DNA of 64,000 nucleotides, taken from NCBI GenBank assembly GCA_018340805.1, contig JACMZG010000008.1, positions 18,178,676 through 18,242,675 of the forward strand, given 5' to 3'. Source of the stretch: Microvelia longipes (taxonomy: Eukaryota; Arthropoda; Insecta; Hemiptera; Veliidae). The translations under genes and the position numbers were made by a program. This document shows, in pieces, positions 61,652 to 64,000 of this stretch. Numbering within the stretch: the first letter of the stretch is position 1; each line of letters begins with the position of its first letter. The notes under the pieces were generated by a model. The model saw only the letters and a list, made by a program, of their open reading frames with translations, had not been told where the DNA came from and ran no database searches.

Positions 61652-62230
61652 TCAATTAATACAAACAAGTTCAGTCCATTTCACCAGCTTCCAGCTCTTC
61701 ATTCCGTAGATGGAAAAGGAGATCCTCTTGGAAATTGACGCCAAAGTTTGAATGACGTGGAGCAGCGGGTAGCATCTCCTAGCTACTGGTTTGATGAAAT
61801 CTCTGTTCATTAACCTGAAAAGTCAAAAACAAAAATTTATAATAAAATAATATCATAAATTGTAATATCTTTTAAGATGAAAATGTATTATAATTATTAT
61901 AATACATTCTAATTATTTGAATATATTTAGTTTATTATGATATATTCAAGATGCAGGAAAAACGCCAAGTTCCATAAAAAGCATTTATCTTAACTAAACA
62001 ATTTTTAACAAATGTCAAAAAAACATTGATACAAATATTTATAAATAGGCAAACTAAATTTATTTCCAGATTTAATAGATTTGGAATACTACTAAAATAG
62101 ACTAATTATATTTAGTATATAATTAATAAAAGGAAGGAAACACTTACCTTGTAACCATAGATTAAAGGTCCTTTTAACTAATTCATTTTAATAAATCTAT
62201 TTCAATAAATAAGAAAAAAAACAAGAAAAA
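61652..62230 (-). CDS. Candidate spliced small gene (uncertain)
   Basis: The minus strand has a good donor AAG|GTAAGTG (exon end 62148) and acceptor CTTTTCAG|G (exon start 61814), giving a 333-bp intron. In the second exon, ATG 61810 opens 52 codons to TGA 61652 (MNRDFIKPVARRCYPLLHVI...). In another frame the same exon reads NEQRFHQTSS, a TAG, then MLPAAPRHSNFGVNF to EELEAGEMD and stop, which looks more protein-like but is broken. No family recognised. It could be a real short gene, an exon of a gene extending elsewhere, or a fragment of a repeat. Confidence 0.3.
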
Positions 62231-62636
62231 CTTTGGAAAAATATTGATGAAAAGTGAAGTGACATGTAAAATAGAAATGTCAAAAAGCTGTATTGACATA
62301 TTTATGTATTAATATAAATAAAGAACTTTCAAAAGGTCATTGTAACGCTTAAAATAAGAGTACATGAAAGAAAAAGAAATAAAATTATCAAGAACGGCTC
62401 TGATAACCTAAGAGCTTTTTGTCTCTGTAAATATTTCCCTATGCTTATGTTCACACAAATTGGCACTCAATTCGCTTTTCATTTAATCTTTATGAAAAAC
62501 TGCAACAGTCCCAAAGGTTCATGTAGTGGCAATTTTCGATGCTGCTAAACCGAGGATATGACAAAACCCACGGATACACTTTCCATGTTAAAAAAAAATA
62601 TCTATACGAGTTATTAGGAACAATTAAACTGAAGAA

Positions 62637-63352
62637 GGATCCCATAACCTCTTTTCCAGATTAGATGACACCTTTCAATCTATTATAACATTGAGGGGTC
62701 ACCTAAACTGGAAAAGGATCCTATAGCCTCTTTTCCAGATTAGATGACACCTTTCAATCTATTATAACATTGAGGGGTCCTAAACTGGAAAAGGATCCTA
62801 TAGCCTCTTTTCCAGATTAGATGACACCTTCAATGTATTATAACATTGAGGGACACCTAAACTGGAAAAGGATCCCTATAGCTCTTTTCCAGATTAGATG
62901 ACACCTTCCAATCTATTATAACATTGAGGGGTCACCTAAACTGGAAAAGGATCCCTATAGCCTCTTTTCCAGATTAGTGACACCTTTCAATCTATTATAA
63001 CATTGAGAGGTCACCTAAACTGGAAAAGGATCCCTATAGCCTCTTTTCCAGATTAGATGACACCTTTCAATCTATTATAACATTGAGGGTCACCTAAACT
63101 GGAAAGGATCCTATAGCCTCTTTTCCAATTAGATGACACCTTTCAATGTATTATAACATTGAGGGTCACCTAAACTGGAAAAGGATTCCTATAGCCTCTT
63201 TTCCAGATTAGATGACACCTTTCAATGTATTATAACATTGAGGGGTCACCTAAACTGGAAAAGGATCCCTATAGCCTCTTTTCCAGATTAGATGACACCT
63301 TTCAATGTATTATAACATTGAGGGGACACCTAAACTGGAAAAGGATCCCTAT
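62637..63352. repeat. Satellite of ~80-bp hairpin units, about 9 copies
   Basis: The unit runs 'cctatagcctcttttccaga' ... 'cattgaggggtcacctaaac' 'tggaaaaggatc'. Within each unit CTTTTCCAG-TTAG-TGACACC pairs with GGGTCACCTAA-CTGGAAAAG, with a loop of about 25 bp containing 'tcaatctattataacatt'. Copies differ by single bases and one-base indels. The related 'cttttccagattaggtgt' occurs alone at about 61530. Confidence 0.93.
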
Positions 63353-63844
63353 TGACTTTAGCCGTGTGTTATATAATATCACATCATAATGATAATAATT
63401 GGTAAATTGTCTTAATTTAGGATGGTCTGATTGAGCTGGGAACGTTCGATTTATCTTACCGTAACGTATGACACCTTGTTTTAAAGCCATTTCAAGTATA
63501 AACTTATAAGCTTTTCAACAATTGGCTTCGTAGCCTCCCACAGCCGACTTTTTTTTCGACTTGAAAAATACGCAAGGGTAGATTCACTGCACACACACAC
63601 CATATCTATTACACACACACACATTCATAGTATCTGCTGCTGTAGAACAGAGAGTCCACCCAACACTGGTTGGGTGGATTAAATCTATGCTTGCTTATAG
63701 GATAATCAGCACAAAACGCAATAGGGGTACAGCACTACACTATCTCCTCTGTTATGGTGTTTAATTGTAACTAATCTGATAATGATTTTGCAGAATGAAG
63801 GCTTTTATATCTAGGCTTACGCCTAGGTAAGGAGAAAATTTGTA
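63353..63844. other. Unassigned, with a hairpin and (CA)n
   Basis: 63425-63490 resembles part of 56985-57065. (CA)n pieces lie at about 63590-63622. A perfect hairpin TCCACCCAAC-actg-GTTGGGTGGA lies at 63655-63678. No gene. Confidence 0.6.
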
Positions 63845-64000
63845 AATACTGTGTTTGAACTAGCCCAGAGAGTTATAAGTATTGTATATAAATTGGGCAG
63901 AACAAATATCTTATCTGTAAATCCAAACAAGACGGTTGTTGTCCCCTTTACATGGAAAAAGGATTTGAGTGAATCCATAGAGCTACCACTTAAAGGTGAA
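63845..64000 (+). mobile_element. LINE reverse-transcriptase fragment (runs off window)
   Basis: Frame reads VFELAQRVISIVYKLG, then LSVNPNKTVVVPFTWKKDL and LPLKGE to the edge: the segment after the catalytic YADD box in Jockey/R1-type reverse transcriptases (GLSVNPxKT). The YADD box is not seen upstream, so the copy is truncated or shifted at its left. Confidence 0.8.

Noticed and set aside
62637..63352. CRISPR-like array
   Set aside because: There are no unique spacers: the whole 80-bp unit repeats, and the context is a eukaryotic nuclear genome.

Overview
This is a window of an insect nuclear genome. It is very AT-rich, with long (TA)n tracts, genes split by GT-AG introns, an insect-type gustatory receptor, an Rbp1/SRSF3-type SR protein and many transposable-element relics. 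The order of insect cannot be fixed from the sequence. Coordinates of spliced genes span first to last coding base; exon boundaries were read by eye from splice sites and reading phase.

Layout. 1-1207 (-): 5' coding part of a C2H2 zinc-finger protein that runs off the left edge. 1620-5357: repeats, namely a large foldback-containing repeat and a terminal-inverted-repeat element. 6325-10692 (+): Rbp1/SRSF3-like SR splicing factor, three coding exons, 146 aa. 15285-23326 (+): kynurenine formamidase, eight coding exons, 296 aa, with a complete catalytic triad. 29100-29835: dead non-LTR retrotransposon. 30490-31380 and 32308-35809 (+): tandem gustatory receptors, the first broken by two opposite frameshifts, the second intact (399 aa, four exons). 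38379-52529 (-): RFC5, a clamp-loader subunit, eight exons, 333 aa; its introns hold a LINE reverse-transcriptase ORF and two unusual GTCGAC arrays. 57543-58133 (-): secreted Ala/Gly/Asn-rich protein built of 11- and 18-residue repeats. 61652-62148 (-): uncertain spliced small gene. 62637-63352: tandem array of about nine hairpin-forming 80-bp units. 63845-64000 (+): LINE fragment running off the right edge.

The genes are unrelated housekeeping, metabolic and sensory loci with no operon-like logic. Rbp1 acts in splicing, kynurenine formamidase in tryptophan breakdown (kynurenine/ommochrome route), RFC5 in PCNA loading, and the receptor in chemosensation.

The unusual content lies in the repeats. 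An interspersed family of about 750 bp carries a piece of 5S rRNA containing the internal promoter region. Two arrays consist of a 16-bp unit centred on GTCGAC and switch orientation. A train of GC-rich hairpins with three-base loops sits in otherwise AT-rich DNA. Several SINE- and MITE-like insertions have visible target-site duplications.
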